Shown in pieces: positions 23,882 to 32,733 of a stretch of DNA of 59,405 nt; within the stretch, counting starts at the first letter, position 1, and every line of letters starts with the position of its first letter. Under the pieces are notes generated by a model. That model searched no databases. It had not been told where the DNA came from and saw only the letters and a program-made list of their open reading frames with translations. The position numbers were made by a program, and so were the translations under genes. Origin of the DNA: CAZAQK01 sp964535825 (GTDB taxonomy: Bacteria; Pseudomonadota; Alphaproteobacteria; Rickettsiales; SXRF01). The stretch covers positions 1 to 59,405 of the forward strand of contig CAZHUC010000009.1 in NCBI GenBank assembly GCA_964535825.1, in the 5' to 3' direction.

Positions 23882-24427
23882 ATGAACAAACCATACATCC
23901 TTCCTTACCGTGGCGATTATAACCCTAACGGTATTACGCCCACCATTTCGCCGGGGGCATTTATTGCGCCGGGTGCAGCGGTTATTGGCGATGTGCAGAT
24001 AGCAGAAGATGTCGGGTTCTGGTTCGGCTGTGTGGCGCGCGGGGATGTGAATATCATCCGTATCGGCGCGCGCACCAACATTCAGGATGGCACGATCATC
24101 CACGTTACGCGTGACACGGCAGCTACCCATATTGGTGAAAATGTGACGATAGGGCATTGCGCGCTCATCCATGGCGCGACCCTTGAAGATAGTTGTTTCA
24201 TCGGGATGCGTGCTACATTGATGGATGGCGCAATCGTTGAATCAGGTGGTTGGGTGGCGGCAGGCGCGCTGGTTACCCCGGGCAAAGTGGTCAAAAAAGG
24301 CCAGATATGGGCAGGCAGTCCTGCCAAGTATTTCAGGGACTTAACCGACGCTGAAAAGGCTTTTATCCCGGTTTCTGCCGAGAATTACGTTAAACATGCC
24401 CGCGAATATTTAGCCTTATCCCTATAA
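23882..24427 (+). CDS. gamma carbonic anhydrase family protein (left-handed beta-helix)
   Basis: 181 residues built of hexapeptide repeats that fold as a left-handed beta-helix. The three zinc-ligand histidines appear in place: GTIIHVTRD, then TIGHCALIHG with two histidines five residues apart. Members include the YrdA/PaaY-like proteins and gamma carbonic anhydrases, and many have no proven activity. It probably shares a transcript with argC, though no functional link is known. Confidence 0.88.
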   Translation: MNKPYILPYRGDYNPNGITPTISPGAFIAPGAAVIGDVQIAEDVGFWFGCVARGDVNIIRIGARTNIQDGTIIHVTRDTAATHIGENVTIGHCALIHGATLEDSCFIGMRATLMDGAIVESGGWVAAGALVTPGKVVKKGQIWAGSPAKYFRDLTDAEKAFIPVSAENYVKHAREYLALSL

Positions 24428-24516
24428 GAAATCAGGCTTTTTTGGGCATTTCACAAAACCTTCATATTTCCGTCAGGCATTTGATGTACAATGCAACTAT
24501 AGGAAAAGTGTAACTT

Positions 24517-25614
24517 ATGGCAAATTTACCCATACACACTGTTGGAGAGGCAGCAGACGCGGTGAGCAAGAACACCTTGCTTGTTGCCGGCAAGAATGCT
24601 GCCAGTGTGCTGGCGGGCCCGGCTGCAGCATTTGGTAATAGCGTTGCTATGCTTACGGCATTGGGGCTTACCGCTGCTGTCAGTGCCAGTTTAGTACAGA
24701 TCGAACATAATGGAAAAATAAAGAATACCGCCAAATTCTATAAAGAAGAGCTGGCTGCCAAGCTGGGCAAGAATGCCAATCAGATCGGCGAAAAGGACCT
24801 GAATGCTATTGCCGTAGGTAGTAGGTTCGGCGGGCTGGAAGATAATCCGGTCATTGCTGAAGAAATGCAGCAAAGCCGCAAACGCAGGAATATTGGCGTG
24901 GCGTTATCAGCAGTTGCCAGCGTCGCGACCTATGCCATTCTGGCTGTTGCTATGCCGGGTGGTGCTGCAGAAGGCATAATGGGTACTATCGCTAAAGGTA
25001 TTATTGGCCTTGCCACATATTTTGCCGTGAAAGCGCCGCTACATTGGGTAAGCGATAAAGCATTCGGTGTGGATAGAAAGACCACACATGAAAGAATTCA
25101 GGAAATTGCGCGTGATCGTGCGGCAGGAAAGACCATCAGCAGGGAACAGGTGTTCGATGTGTATGTGTCTGCTAATCCTGACCTGCAGGATGTGATCCGT
25201 ACAAAATACCGCAAATCTTATGAAAAACTTGACCTGCATGACAAGCAGACGCTGACCAATAATCTTGGTACGATGATGCATGTGGATGTGGTGGCCGATG
25301 CCATCAATGGCGGCAACATCAATGTGTCAGAACTTGCGTTCGCAGCGGTTGGTCAGGAATCCGGTGTGCCGATGAAAGATGGTACGCAGCGTGAGAAGCC
25401 ACACGGTTTCTTAAATGCGATGAAAGAAAAATGGCATAATATCGTTGACCATTTCTCTCACAAGCAACCGGATGCTCCGGCGGCTTCTGTTGAAACGGAT
25501 GCGGTGGCGCGTTCGTTCGCGGATCGTGTGGGCAAGCGTCATGATCCGGATATGACGCATCTTGAAAGAGTGGAACAGGCGCGTACGGAAACTCCGCACC
25601 CGCAACAGCGCTAA
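24517..25614 (+). CDS. unknown membrane protein
   Basis: 365 residues that I do not recognise. Two hydrophobic regions are visible: residues 29-64, Ala/Val-rich, and residues 128-172, long enough for two helices. The second half is soluble and charged, with KTTHERIQEIARDRAAGKTI and repeated Asp/His/Lys, and the C-terminus is rich in Pro, His and Glu. There is no signal peptide and no enzyme motif that I can see. The last 4 bases overlap the end of thiD on the other strand. It has its own upstream region with AGGAAAAG before the ATG. Confidence 0.6.
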   Translation: MANLPIHTVGEAADAVSKNTLLVAGKNAASVLAGPAAAFGNSVAMLTALGLTAAVSASLVQIEHNGKIKNTAKFYKEELAAKLGKNANQIGEKDLNAIAVGSRFGGLEDNPVIAEEMQQSRKRRNIGVALSAVASVATYAILAVAMPGGAAEGIMGTIAKGIIGLATYFAVKAPLHWVSDKAFGVDRKTTHERIQEIARDRAAGKTISREQVFDVYVSANPDLQDVIRTKYRKSYEKLDLHDKQTLTNNLGTMMHVDVVADAINGGNINVSELAFAAVGQESGVPMKDGTQREKPHGFLNAMKEKWHNIVDHFSHKQPDAPAASVETDAVARSFADRVGKRHDPDMTHLERVEQARTETPHPQQR

Positions 25615-26420
25615 GCCTTAAATTCCTTTACTGTATGTGTATGTCCTAATGGACCATGGCCGCTACCGAAGCCGGGGGCGTTCTTGATGGCTTCCTGTAT
25701 ATAGCGATGTGCGCGTTTGACCGCAGTGGCCAGCGATAATTTTTGTGCAAGGCCGGTCGCGATGGCGGATGCCATGCTGCAGCCTGTGCCATGGGTATGG
25801 GGGGTATCTATGCGAGCTGCGTGGAATTCTTGTGTAGCATCAGGCATCATTAGTAGATCTACTACGGTTACACCACTCATATGCCCACCTTTGATAAGTA
25901 CGGCTTTAGAGCCAAGTGCCAGAATCTTATCTGCAGCAAGTTTCATATCCTCCAGTGAATGAATAGCACATCCGGATAAGAACTCTGCTTCTGGAATGTT
26001 TGGGGTCACGATCTCTGCGAGTGGTATCAGATACTCCTTCAGGGTATCCAGCGCATCGGGTGCAAGCAATGGCGCGCCACCTTTGGCAAACATGACCGGA
26101 TCAAGCACCAATGGCAGAGAATGAATATGCGGCAGCAAAGACTCAGCCACCGTTTTGATAACGCTTGCCTTGTGCAGCATGCCGGTCTTTATGCAATCTG
26201 CTCCTATGTCATCCAGCACTAATGTGATCTGTTGTTTTATGAAATCATCCGGCACATCATGAATACCGAACACACCTTGTGTGTTCTGTGCAGTGAGAGC
26301 CGTGATGGCAGTTGCTGCATAGCCACCGAGTGCGGAGATGGTCTTGATGTCGCCTTGAATGCCTGCACCGCCGCCAGAATCTGAGCCGGCAATTACCAGC
26401 ACACGGCCTGTACTAGCCAT
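25611..26420 (-). CDS. thiD: hydroxymethylpyrimidine/phosphomethylpyrimidine kinase
   Basis: 269-residue ribokinase-fold enzyme. The N-terminal motif is VIAGSDSGGGAGIQGDIKT with ALGGYAATAITALTAQNT after it, the anion hole is near DTPHTHGTGCSMASAIATGLA, and DPVMFAKGG binds substrate. It phosphorylates HMP and HMP-P in thiamine synthesis. It overlaps glmM by 8 bases. thiE lies elsewhere in the window (42.8 kb), and no TPP riboswitch is visible before either gene. Confidence 0.96.
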   Translation of the reverse strand: MASTGRVLVIAGSDSGGGAGIQGDIKTISALGGYAATAITALTAQNTQGVFGIHDVPDDFIKQQITLVLDDIGADCIKTGMLHKASVIKTVAESLLPHIHSLPLVLDPVMFAKGGAPLLAPDALDTLKEYLIPLAEIVTPNIPEAEFLSGCAIHSLEDMKLAADKILALGSKAVLIKGGHMSGVTVVDLLMMPDATQEFHAARIDTPHTHGTGCSMASAIATGLAQKLSLATAVKRAHRYIQEAIKNAPGFGSGHGPLGHTHTVKEFKA

Positions 26421-27759
26421 TGGCCGCTTTCTTTACGCTGTTGCAAATATCATCAACAAGGCGGTTGATGACCGTGTCACTCTCGCCTTCAGCCATAACG
26501 CGGATGACGGGTTCAGTCCCTGATTCACGGATAAAGATACGTCCGTCATTACCGAGAGATTTTTTAGCGGTTTCGATGACGGCCTGCACCTCTGGCTGCT
26601 TAAGTGGCGATGCGCCTTTGAAAGGTACATTCTTCAGTACCTGTGGAAGTGGCTGGAACAATTTGCTGCACTGGCTGAGAGGCCTGCCATCTTCCAGCAT
26701 GAAGGCTGCCACTTGCAGGGCAGCGATGATGCCATCCCCCGTGGTGGTATAATCAGAAAGAATGATATGTCCGGACTGTTCACCGCCGATATTAAGTCCG
26801 TGCGTGCGCATATGTTCCACCACATGACGATCCCCCACCTTGGTGCGAGCGAGCTTTATTTTCTTACTTGCAAGGTATTTTTCCAGCCCCATGTTCGACA
26901 TGTCGGTTGCAACGATCGTATCGCCTTTTAATGTACCTGCTGCTTTGCAATGTGTGGCGATCATGGCGAGCAGCTGGTCGCCATCGGCGATCTTGCCTTT
27001 TTCGTCGCAGATGATCACGCGGTCAGCATCGCCATCAAGGGCAATACCCATATGTGCGCCGCGCGCAACAACCGTTTCGCACATAATAAAAGGCGAGGTT
27101 GATCCGTAGTCTTTATTGATATTGAAACCGTTTGGTTCGATACCGATGGCATGAACTTCTGCGCCGAGTTCACGGAAGATGGTGGGGGCAACCTGATAAG
27201 CCGCACCATTCGCGCAATCAACCACAAGGCGCAGGCCATCGAGCTTGAGTGATTTCGGGAAGGTAGATTTGGCAAATTCAATATACCGGCCCTGGGCATC
27301 ATCCAGTCGTTTTGCACGGCCAAGCTTTTCGGGGACGGCCAGACCTTCCACATTGCCGGAAGCGATCATGGCCTCGATGGCTTTTTCGGTTTCGTCGGAG
27401 AGTTTGTATCCATCAGGACCGAATAGTTTGATGCCATTATCCGCGTATTGATTATGGGATGCGGATATCATCACACCGAGATCGGCGCGCATGGATCTCA
27501 CCAGCATGGCAACGGCAGGGGTTGGCATAGGGCCGACGAGAACCACATCCATGCCCACGGCGATGAAGCCAGCGGTGAGGGCAGGTTCGATCATGTAACC
27601 TGAAAGGCGTGTGTCCTTGGCAATGACCACGCGGTGGCGGTGATCCCCGCGTAAGAATTGTTGACCCGCGGCCATGCCCACCTTCAGGGCAATATCCGCC
27701 GTCATCGGGTGAGTGTTTGCTGTGCCGCGTATGCCGTCTGTGCCGAAGAGTTTTGTCAT
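26413..27759 (-). CDS. glmM: phosphoglucosamine mutase
   Basis: 448 residues from the ATG at 27759, which gives the family N-terminus MTKLFGTDGIRGTAN. That ATG lies one base after the ftsH stop. A start 15 bases upstream would overlap ftsH and is less likely. The phosphoserine loop is MISASHNQYADNGIK, the metal loop is DGDADRVI, the sugar-binding loop is GGEQSGHI, and the phosphate-binding loop is IRESGTEPVIRVM. It interconverts glucosamine-6-P and glucosamine-1-P for UDP-GlcNAc, and so feeds peptidoglycan and lipopolysaccharide synthesis. Confidence 0.98.
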   Translation of the reverse strand: MTKLFGTDGIRGTANTHPMTADIALKVGMAAGQQFLRGDHRHRVVIAKDTRLSGYMIEPALTAGFIAVGMDVVLVGPMPTPAVAMLVRSMRADLGVMISASHNQYADNGIKLFGPDGYKLSDETEKAIEAMIASGNVEGLAVPEKLGRAKRLDDAQGRYIEFAKSTFPKSLKLDGLRLVVDCANGAAYQVAPTIFRELGAEVHAIGIEPNGFNINKDYGSTSPFIMCETVVARGAHMGIALDGDADRVIICDEKGKIADGDQLLAMIATHCKAAGTLKGDTIVATDMSNMGLEKYLASKKIKLARTKVGDRHVVEHMRTHGLNIGGEQSGHIILSDYTTTGDGIIAALQVAAFMLEDGRPLSQCSKLFQPLPQVLKNVPFKGASPLKQPEVQAVIETAKKSLGNDGRIFIRESGTEPVIRVMAEGESDTVINRLVDDICNSVKKAANG

Positions 27760-27760
27760 A

Positions 27761-29698
27761 TTATGATGGCGCACCTTCTTCTGCGATCTCAGTGTCAGGT
27801 TTGCGTCCTTTTGAAGAAGGCAGCGATGATTTTCTCACCGGGGCTTTTTTCTTCGTCGGGTCTTCGCGGCGGATCGGTTCACCTTTTATCAACGCCTTGA
27901 TCTCGTCACCGGTCAGGGTTTCATATTCAAGCATTGATTTGGCGATGATGTGCAGCTCATCCAGATGTTCATTGAGGATATCAAACGCCTTCTGGTGTGC
28001 CTCACGGACGATGCGGTTGATCTCATCATCGATGAGGTTGGATTTGTTCTCGGATACAGATTGTGATTGTTGCCCCATGCTGTAGCCAAGGAATACTTCC
28101 TGCTGGTCACTGCCATAGAATAGCGGGCCGATCGCATCAGACATGCCCCATTCCGTCACCATGGCGCGGGCCAGCCGTGTTGCATATTTAATATCGCTTG
28201 ATGCACCGCTGGATACTTTGTCATGACCGAAGATAATCTCTTCCGCCACGCGGCCACCCATGGAAACCGCAAGGTCGGCATACATCTTATCGCGCAGGTA
28301 GGAAAGTTTATCGGCTTCCGGCAGGCGCATCACCATGCCCAGCGCGCGGCCGCGCGGGATGATGGTGGCTTTATGGATAGGGTCAGAGGCCGGACTGTAT
28401 AATGAGACCAGCGCATGGCCGCCTTCGTGGTAGGCGGTCATTTTCTTTTCTTCATCGCTCATTACCATGGATTTTCGCTCAGCGCCCATCATGACCTTAT
28501 CTTTTGCAGATTCCAGCTCACGCATGGTCACCACCTTCTTGCCTAGGCGTGCGGCAAGCAGCGCGGCCTCGTTCACGATGTTGGCAAGGTCTGCACCTGA
28601 GAAGCCGGGTGTACCGCGAGCAATAATGCGCGCATCTACATCCGGTGCTTTTGGCACTTTCTTCAGATGCACCTCAAGGATCTGTGTGCGACCATTGATG
28701 TCCGGGTTAGGGACGGTGATCTGACGGTCGAAACGGCCCGGGCGGAGCAGGGCAGGGTCAAGCACGTCAGGACGGTTGGTTGCCGCAATGATAATGACCG
28801 ATTCATTCGCTTCGAACCCATCCATCTCAACAAGTAATTGGTTGAGTGTTTGTTCGCGTTCGTCGTTGCCGCCGCCAAGGCCAGCACCACGATGACGGCC
28901 TACCGCATCGATCTCATCGATGAAGATGATGCAAGGGGCATTCTTCTTACCTTGCTCGAACATGTCACGCACGCGGGATGCACCCACGCCCACGAACATT
29001 TCTACAAAGTCAGAACCCGATATAGTGAAGAACGGTACACGTGCTTCTCCGGCGATAGCGCGGGCGAGCAGTGTTTTACCCGTACCCGGAGGGCCAACCA
29101 ATAAACACCCACGGGGTATCTTGCCACCGAGGCGCTGGTATTTCTGCGGGTCTTTCAGGAAGTCAACGATCTCGACCAACTCTTCTTTCGCTTCTTCGAT
29201 ACCCGCAACATTCTCAAAGGTCACGCGTTCGGTTTTTTCGGTCAGCAGCTTGGCGCGTGACTTGCCAAAACCCAGCGCACCGCCTTTGCCACCGCCGGAC
29301 TGCATCTGGCGCATGAAGAAAATATATACCCCCACCAGGAGCAGGATAGGAAACCAGCCAAGCAGAACACCCCAGAAAGAATCCATCGTATCTTCACTTG
29401 GGGCGGCCGCTATCTTTACACCTTTTTCTGTAAGGCGGTCTACCAACCCAGGGTAATCAGGGGCCTGTGTGTAGAAGGCTGTGCCATCAGAGAGGTGGCC
29501 AGTGATAGTTGATCCCTTTTCGCCACTGCGAATAACTACGTCGGAAACATCGCCAGCATCGACCTTTGCCAACACATCTGAAAAAGCGAGCCTGCTATGG
29601 CCGCTTTGCTCCATGCTTCCCTGGAACATATTGAATAAGGCCACCAACATGATGCCGATGATCAGCCATACAAAGATATTTTTGCCAAAATTGGGCAC
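27761..29698 (-). CDS. ftsH: ATP-dependent zinc metalloprotease FtsH
   Basis: 645 residues. Two membrane helices flank a periplasmic domain (residues about 5-125). The AAA module has Walker A GPPGTGKT, Walker B IIFIDEID and the second region of homology near NRPDVLDPALLRPGRFD. The peptidase motif is HEGGHALVS, with the third zinc ligand in the AEEIIFGHDKVSSGASSD region. It degrades membrane and regulatory proteins. It directly follows tilS with no gap, as in many bacteria. Confidence 0.99.
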   Translation of the reverse strand: MPNFGKNIFVWLIIGIMLVALFNMFQGSMEQSGHSRLAFSDVLAKVDAGDVSDVVIRSGEKGSTITGHLSDGTAFYTQAPDYPGLVDRLTEKGVKIAAAPSEDTMDSFWGVLLGWFPILLLVGVYIFFMRQMQSGGGKGGALGFGKSRAKLLTEKTERVTFENVAGIEEAKEELVEIVDFLKDPQKYQRLGGKIPRGCLLVGPPGTGKTLLARAIAGEARVPFFTISGSDFVEMFVGVGASRVRDMFEQGKKNAPCIIFIDEIDAVGRHRGAGLGGGNDEREQTLNQLLVEMDGFEANESVIIIAATNRPDVLDPALLRPGRFDRQITVPNPDINGRTQILEVHLKKVPKAPDVDARIIARGTPGFSGADLANIVNEAALLAARLGKKVVTMRELESAKDKVMMGAERKSMVMSDEEKKMTAYHEGGHALVSLYSPASDPIHKATIIPRGRALGMVMRLPEADKLSYLRDKMYADLAVSMGGRVAEEIIFGHDKVSSGASSDIKYATRLARAMVTEWGMSDAIGPLFYGSDQQEVFLGYSMGQQSQSVSENKSNLIDDEINRIVREAHQKAFDILNEHLDELHIIAKSMLEYETLTGDEIKALIKGEPIRREDPTKKKAPVRKSSLPSSKGRKPDTEIAEEGAPS

Positions 29699-31066
29699 TT
29701 ATGCGGACTCCTGTCTAAGATTCATACTATCATTCATACCGTAAAACGCTGGTGCAGCAAGTGATTTTGCTTGTCTTAATGTGGCAAAAAATTGCAGCTG
29801 TGCGTATTGCGGACCGGTGTATTCAATATGGGGTACGGCAGCCAGTTCTTCAAGACGCCAAAAGGCAGGAAAACTGTAAAAAATATAGGCAGGTAGAGCC
29901 TTATGGTCTTTGGGTAAGGAGTTGCGGTCGAGTTGCTCAAAGCCTTCCTTGCCTAATGCGCGCACCGTCAGTCTATCCTGATATGGGGTGGTGGTATTGA
30001 ATGTTACCTCGAACCTGTCATCCCAAAGCGCCTTTTCATTAGCGGATAGAGTAATGGCAGAGGTGATGGCGGCAAGTTCCCGGCTGATCAGGAAACGCCC
30101 CGTTTTATGTTGGTGGTCGATCAGGCATCCCCCAAGGCTTGTTTTTTTAAAGCCTTCTGGTTGAGCCATCCGACCATATAATTCTTCGATCTGTTCACTG
30201 CGTACGGAATCATCCCCAGAGACATGATTCAGCGTCATAGCCAAGGCATGCATGCCCGCCGTTTTGGGTAGGGACTGAAAATCAGAAAAAGAGAATGAGA
30301 CGAAACCCTCAGGCTGAATAGAAATTAAATTAGTCAAATAACTGACTATATTATTTTCCAGCATGTTGCGGATAGTTCCAAAACGATTGGCTAAACTTCC
30401 TGCCCTCACAGACAGGTTCGTTCCCTCAAGGTTCTTGCGGATGATATTACGCGTATAAGCCATGCTTTGGTTGCTGGGATCTTCCAGCCATGGCTGCTGC
30501 TTTTCTTTCAGGTAATCTTGTAATTCCTGCTTGGTATTTGCAAGAAGAGGTCTTATCAGGCGGATGCCACCAAGCGACGATACCAACGGGATACCCGCCA
30601 GCCCCCTGATGCCGCTGCCCCGTGCCAGACGGAACAGAAGGGTCTCTCCCTGATCCTCAAGGTGATGTGCCGTAAAAAGATCGAAGATACGATGTTCTGT
30701 GCACCATGCGGTAAGCAGCGCATATCTTGCATTGCGCGCGGCTTCCTGTTTGCCGGAGGATGGCTTTTCACCAGACCACACAAGGGTGTGATGGGAAATG
30801 CCGCGTGCGTTACACCATGCAGCGACATCCGAGGCTTCTTTGGCTGAGCCTGCCCTGAGTCTGTGATCGATCGTGAGTGCTATGGCGTGCCCGCCAAGTG
30901 ATCTGGCCCAGCTATCAGCAAGCAACAGGAGCGCCATACTGTCAGAGCCGCCAGATACGGCTACAGCAACGACCGGTGAGGATTTAAAAGAACCAATAGC
31001 ATGCAGCGTGTTCTTAAAGCGATTCTGTAACTCAGATTCGCATGCCTGCATGGCTAGTTGTTGCAC
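29699..31066 (-). CDS. tilS: tRNA(Ile)-lysidine synthase
   Basis: 455 residues. The PP-loop is VAVSGGSDSMALLLL near residue 35, followed by the conserved ARNARYALLTAWC and FTAHHLEDQGETLLFRLARGSGIRGLAG segments. It converts C34 of tRNA-Ile(CAU) to lysidine so that AUA is read as Ile. The start is GTG at 31066, overlapping cpoB by 13 bases. An ATG at 31051, just after the cpoB stop, is an equally good choice. Neither has a strong ribosome site. Confidence 0.95.
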   Translation of the reverse strand: MQQLAMQACESELQNRFKNTLHAIGSFKSSPVVAVAVSGGSDSMALLLLADSWARSLGGHAIALTIDHRLRAGSAKEASDVAAWCNARGISHHTLVWSGEKPSSGKQEAARNARYALLTAWCTEHRIFDLFTAHHLEDQGETLLFRLARGSGIRGLAGIPLVSSLGGIRLIRPLLANTKQELQDYLKEKQQPWLEDPSNQSMAYTRNIIRKNLEGTNLSVRAGSLANRFGTIRNMLENNIVSYLTNLISIQPEGFVSFSFSDFQSLPKTAGMHALAMTLNHVSGDDSVRSEQIEELYGRMAQPEGFKKTSLGGCLIDHQHKTGRFLISRELAAITSAITLSANEKALWDDRFEVTFNTTTPYQDRLTVRALGKEGFEQLDRNSLPKDHKALPAYIFYSFPAFWRLEELAAVPHIEYTGPQYAQLQFFATLRQAKSLAAPAFYGMNDSMNLRQESA

Positions 31067-32001
31067 CCCATGCGCTTTTGTTCTTTGGTCGCTTTATCAA
31101 CGATGCTGATGGAGGTCTTTTTAAACTTTGTCGTGATCTGGCCAAGTACAACGCAGGCTTCCTTGGCACGATCCAGCGCATCAAGCGACATGGCGAGCTT
31201 AAGAAGGTTGTCTGGCGCTTTCGGGCCGCTTGGCAGTGCTTCGAACCCCTGACGGAACGCATCAGCTGCATTCACATAATCGCGGCGGATGTAGAAGGTC
31301 TCGCCCTGCCAGTAATAGGCATTACCGATCAGCGGGTCTTTAGGATATTTTTTAGAGAATGTGCCGAAGGCATCCGCGGCTTCTTCGTAACGTGTCTGAT
31401 TCAGGAGGCGGAACGCGTAATTATATAGATCACGCGGGGTATTGAAGGTCTCTGTTTCTCCGGCTTCAGGTACATGTAACATACCATCACCCGCCGTGGT
31501 CTTGCCATCGTTAACAGGCTCTACTTCAGGTTCTGAAGTGTCCTGTATTTCATCACCCATTGGCTTGGCGCGTGGCTTTAGCGTTGTCTGTGGTTCTGCC
31601 GTTGCCGGGGCATCGGATGCTGGTGCGTTCGCTGCAGCCGGGTTCTGGCCAAGCTCACTGAAGCGGAATTCGGTGTCTTTCTGGAATTTTTCCAGCATCT
31701 CTTTCATCTGGCGAACCTGGAAATCGCTTTCTTCCACCTTGCCGCGCAGGTCACGCATGGCTTCTTCCATGCTGGAAAGGCGCACTTCAGTATCAGCGCT
31801 TGGCGAAAGCTCTCCCTGATTGGCAGATGATGAGGTGGACACATTGACGCCGCTGCGTGCCAGTTGGCGTTGCAGGAGCATAATGTCGCGCTCCAGCCTG
31901 TCTACACGGTCAGCATTTGGGTCGCTGACCTGCGCAGAGAGTGGTGCAGCAAGCAGTGTGGTAGCAAGGAGTGATACGAAAACAAAGCGTGTGGTGCGCA
32001 T
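31054..32001 (-). CDS. cpoB: Tol-Pal system protein CpoB/YbgF
   Basis: 315 residues. A signal peptide ends LAAPLSAQ. A coiled coil follows (RVDRLERDIMLLQRQLA... and the EVRLSSMEEAMRDLRGKVEESDF region), then a Pro/Ala-rich linker. The C-terminal TPR domain has the Tol-Pal-associated repeats LYNYAFRLLNQTRYEEAADAFGTF and AYYWQGETFYIRRDYVNAADAF. It links outer-membrane constriction by Tol-Pal with septal peptidoglycan synthesis. It is the last gene of the tol-pal cluster, separated from pal by a hairpin. Confidence 0.96.
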   Translation of the reverse strand: MRTTRFVFVSLLATTLLAAPLSAQVSDPNADRVDRLERDIMLLQRQLARSGVNVSTSSSANQGELSPSADTEVRLSSMEEAMRDLRGKVEESDFQVRQMKEMLEKFQKDTEFRFSELGQNPAAANAPASDAPATAEPQTTLKPRAKPMGDEIQDTSEPEVEPVNDGKTTAGDGMLHVPEAGETETFNTPRDLYNYAFRLLNQTRYEEAADAFGTFSKKYPKDPLIGNAYYWQGETFYIRRDYVNAADAFRQGFEALPSGPKAPDNLLKLAMSLDALDRAKEACVVLGQITTKFKKTSISIVDKATKEQKRMGCNN

Positions 32002-32049
32002 ACGTTACCCGGACGTTGATTAAAGTTCAGGGAAGATACCGAAAAACAC

Positions 32050-32084
32050 TTCGCCCCACAACAGGTTTCCCTGCGTGGGGCGAA
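32050..32084 (-). terminator. hairpin terminator or attenuator between pal and cpoB
   Basis: A 10-bp stem (TTCGCCCCAC/GTGGGGCGAA) encloses an inner CAGG-GAAA-CCTG hairpin, followed on the minus strand by GTGTTTTTC. It probably ends part of the tolQRAB-pal transcription, leaving cpoB at a lower level. Confidence 0.6.
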
Positions 32085-32111
32085 ATTAAAGGCTAAAAAC
32101 CAATAAGGTTA

Positions 32112-32597
32112 TTAGTTACCGATCACCGTTACAGCGCGGCGGTTCTGAGACCAGGCTGATTCATCAGAGCCGATGATAGCTGGACGTTCTTTACCGTAGC
32201 TGATGGTGCTGATGCGGCTGGAAGCGATGCCCATGCCAACCAGATATTTCTTGGCAGCAGCAGCACGGCGCTCACCGAGTGCAAGGTTGTATTCACGGGT
32301 GCCGCGCTCGTCGCAATGGCCTTCCATGGTTACGCTAACATTTGGATTCTGTTTCATCCATGCAGCCTGGCGCTCAAGCGTGCCTTGGCCTTCCATGGTG
32401 ATAACAGCACTATCATATTCGAAGAACACGCGGTCGATAACGCCAGGTGCGATCTCTTTAGCGTTCGCATACAGGCCAGAACCGCCAGCAGCGTTGCCGC
32501 TACCATCAGCACTGGAAGAAGAACCAGAAGGGGTTTCGCAAGCAGCGAGCAGGAAGAGGGCAGAAACAACTGCCAGTGACTTTTTAATCATATTCAT
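32112..32597 (-). CDS. pal: peptidoglycan-associated lipoprotein Pal
   Basis: 161 residues from the ATG at 32597, which has GGAG 6 bases upstream. An ATG 12 bases further up lacks this. The lipoprotein signal ends in the lipobox LLAAC, with Cys as the lipid site. The OmpA-like domain carries the peptidoglycan-binding segment VTMEGHCDERGTREYNLALGERRA. Pal sits in the inner leaflet of the outer membrane, binds diaminopimelate-containing peptidoglycan, and is recycled by TolB. Confidence 0.98.
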   Translation of the reverse strand: MNMIKKSLAVVSALFLLAACETPSGSSSSADGSGNAAGGSGLYANAKEIAPGVIDRVFFEYDSAVITMEGQGTLERQAAWMKQNPNVSVTMEGHCDERGTREYNLALGERRAAAAKKYLVGMGIASSRISTISYGKERPAIIGSDESAWSQNRRAVTVIGN

Positions 32598-32733
32598 AAT
32601 AAACTCCAATGCGTTAAATCAAACATTACAAATTCGAGGGCGAGGGATGCCATGAAGACCCTAACCAGTTAGCTTAAAACCGCTATAAATCAACAGCACT
32701 TTCGCACTCATCCAGCAAAACAAAGCTATTGTG